From positions 23,570,484 through 23,634,483 of the forward strand of contig NC_092564.1 in the NCBI RefSeq assembly GCF_037975245.1: DNA of 64,000 nucleotides. The letters run 5' to 3'. A program made the position numbers and the translations under genes. Of the stretch, positions 63,501-64,000 are shown piece after piece. The DNA is from Apostichopus japonicus. Taxonomy: Eukaryota > Echinodermata > Holothuroidea > Aspidochirotida > Stichopodidae. Numbering within the stretch: the first letter of the stretch is position 1; each line of letters starts with the position of its first letter. A model generated the notes under the pieces. The model saw only the letters and a list, made by a program, of their open reading frames with translations, ran no database searches and was not told where the DNA came from.

Positions 63501-64000
63501 ACTATTGCAAAAAAAGGTACAGAGCTATTAACCATCAATAAGTATGCGAGCGTAATGAAGTAGAACACACATTACTGTTGATGGATTGCACCACAGCACG
63601 ACATTAATTCGATACCATTTTCTCCCTCGGCTTCACCTAACAGCACGAAATGAGACACCGCGCATATCTCATAGACTGTAACGGCTCTCATAGTCTCGTT
63701 AAAAACTTGAGAGTTCCTTGATGGATTTTATCGTTCAGGTTTCATGGCAATTAAAGTGACTTTAATAGCTCCAGCAATTAAAGAGGAATTTTGAAAAGCA
63801 ATGAGGCAAATATTATTTCATATGTACGGGGCATTAATACTTTAAACGGTATACAATTTTGAAGTAGATAAAGTACTGAAAGGACTGAATCAAATTCAAG
63901 TCTGAAATTCATTGCTTCTTCAAAGAAAATATCATTTTTCTTTAAATAACCATGTATACTCCTTTAAGTATTACAGTTATCCATGACAAGTGAAATTATC

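Larger units (their letters stand above)
59561..64000. other. Right-end non-coding region
   Basis: AT-rich DNA holding a DR1 motif, the candidate exon at 60822-60943, a LINE end and a degenerate repeat, all listed separately. The last 400 bp (63640-63790) contain several ATTAA homeodomain-like cores in less repetitive sequence. No established gene is seen. Confidence 0.6.

Overview
The window is ordinary animal nuclear DNA: AT-rich, intron-dominated, full of microsatellites, minisatellites and small transposon remnants, with widely spaced short exons carrying GT-AG splice sites. There is no operon structure, no long ORF other than low-complexity translations, and no CRISPR, prophage or bacterial gene. 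The protein families, the long introns, the LINE 3' tails ending in ATT repeats and the many oligo-G/oligo-C runs fit a marine invertebrate, perhaps a non-vertebrate deuterostome such as an echinoderm. That placement is inference and is not proven by the sequence.

Left half (1-32.5 kb, minus strand): a CELF/Bruno-like RNA-binding protein gene of the CELF3/4/5/6 type. Eight coding exons can be read: 32507-32186, 30925-30843, 16928-16889, 12764-12636, 8856-8786, 4675-4514, 2929-2737 and 1612-1484. All junctions are phase-consistent and give 376 continuous codons: a Pro/Gln-rich N-terminus, RRM1, RRM2 and the start of the divergent linker. The rest of the linker and RRM3 lie beyond position 1. 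The introns total about 30 kb and hold a 655-bp CCCT/AGGG tract, a GTCA array, a 29-bp minisatellite, a LINE tail and a hAT-type MITE.

Middle (32.5-43.7 kb): intergenic DNA between the divergent CELF and NMES1-like genes. It holds a long TA array, a perfect 28-bp palindrome and a perfect DR1 nuclear-receptor motif.

Right half (43.7-59.5 kb, plus strand): a four-coding-exon gene for a 94-residue NMES1/C15orf48-type protein, a relative of the NDUFA4/COXFA4 cytochrome-oxidase-associated subunit. Intron 1 is unusually repeat-rich: a 146-bp satellite, a hAT MITE with a perfect 8-bp target duplication, and a foldback array just before exon 2. Intron 2 holds a tRNA-like sequence and a 33-bp minisatellite.

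Right end (59.5-64 kb): mostly non-coding, with one unidentified candidate exon (60822-60943), a LINE 3' end on the minus strand and a degenerate AAC/CTGAAACAGTGAACTTA-type repeat. I found no clear novel biological system. The most interesting items are the invertebrate NMES1-like gene, three identical DR1 motifs around it, the dated-looking hAT MITEs and the large G-rich tract inside the CELF transcript.
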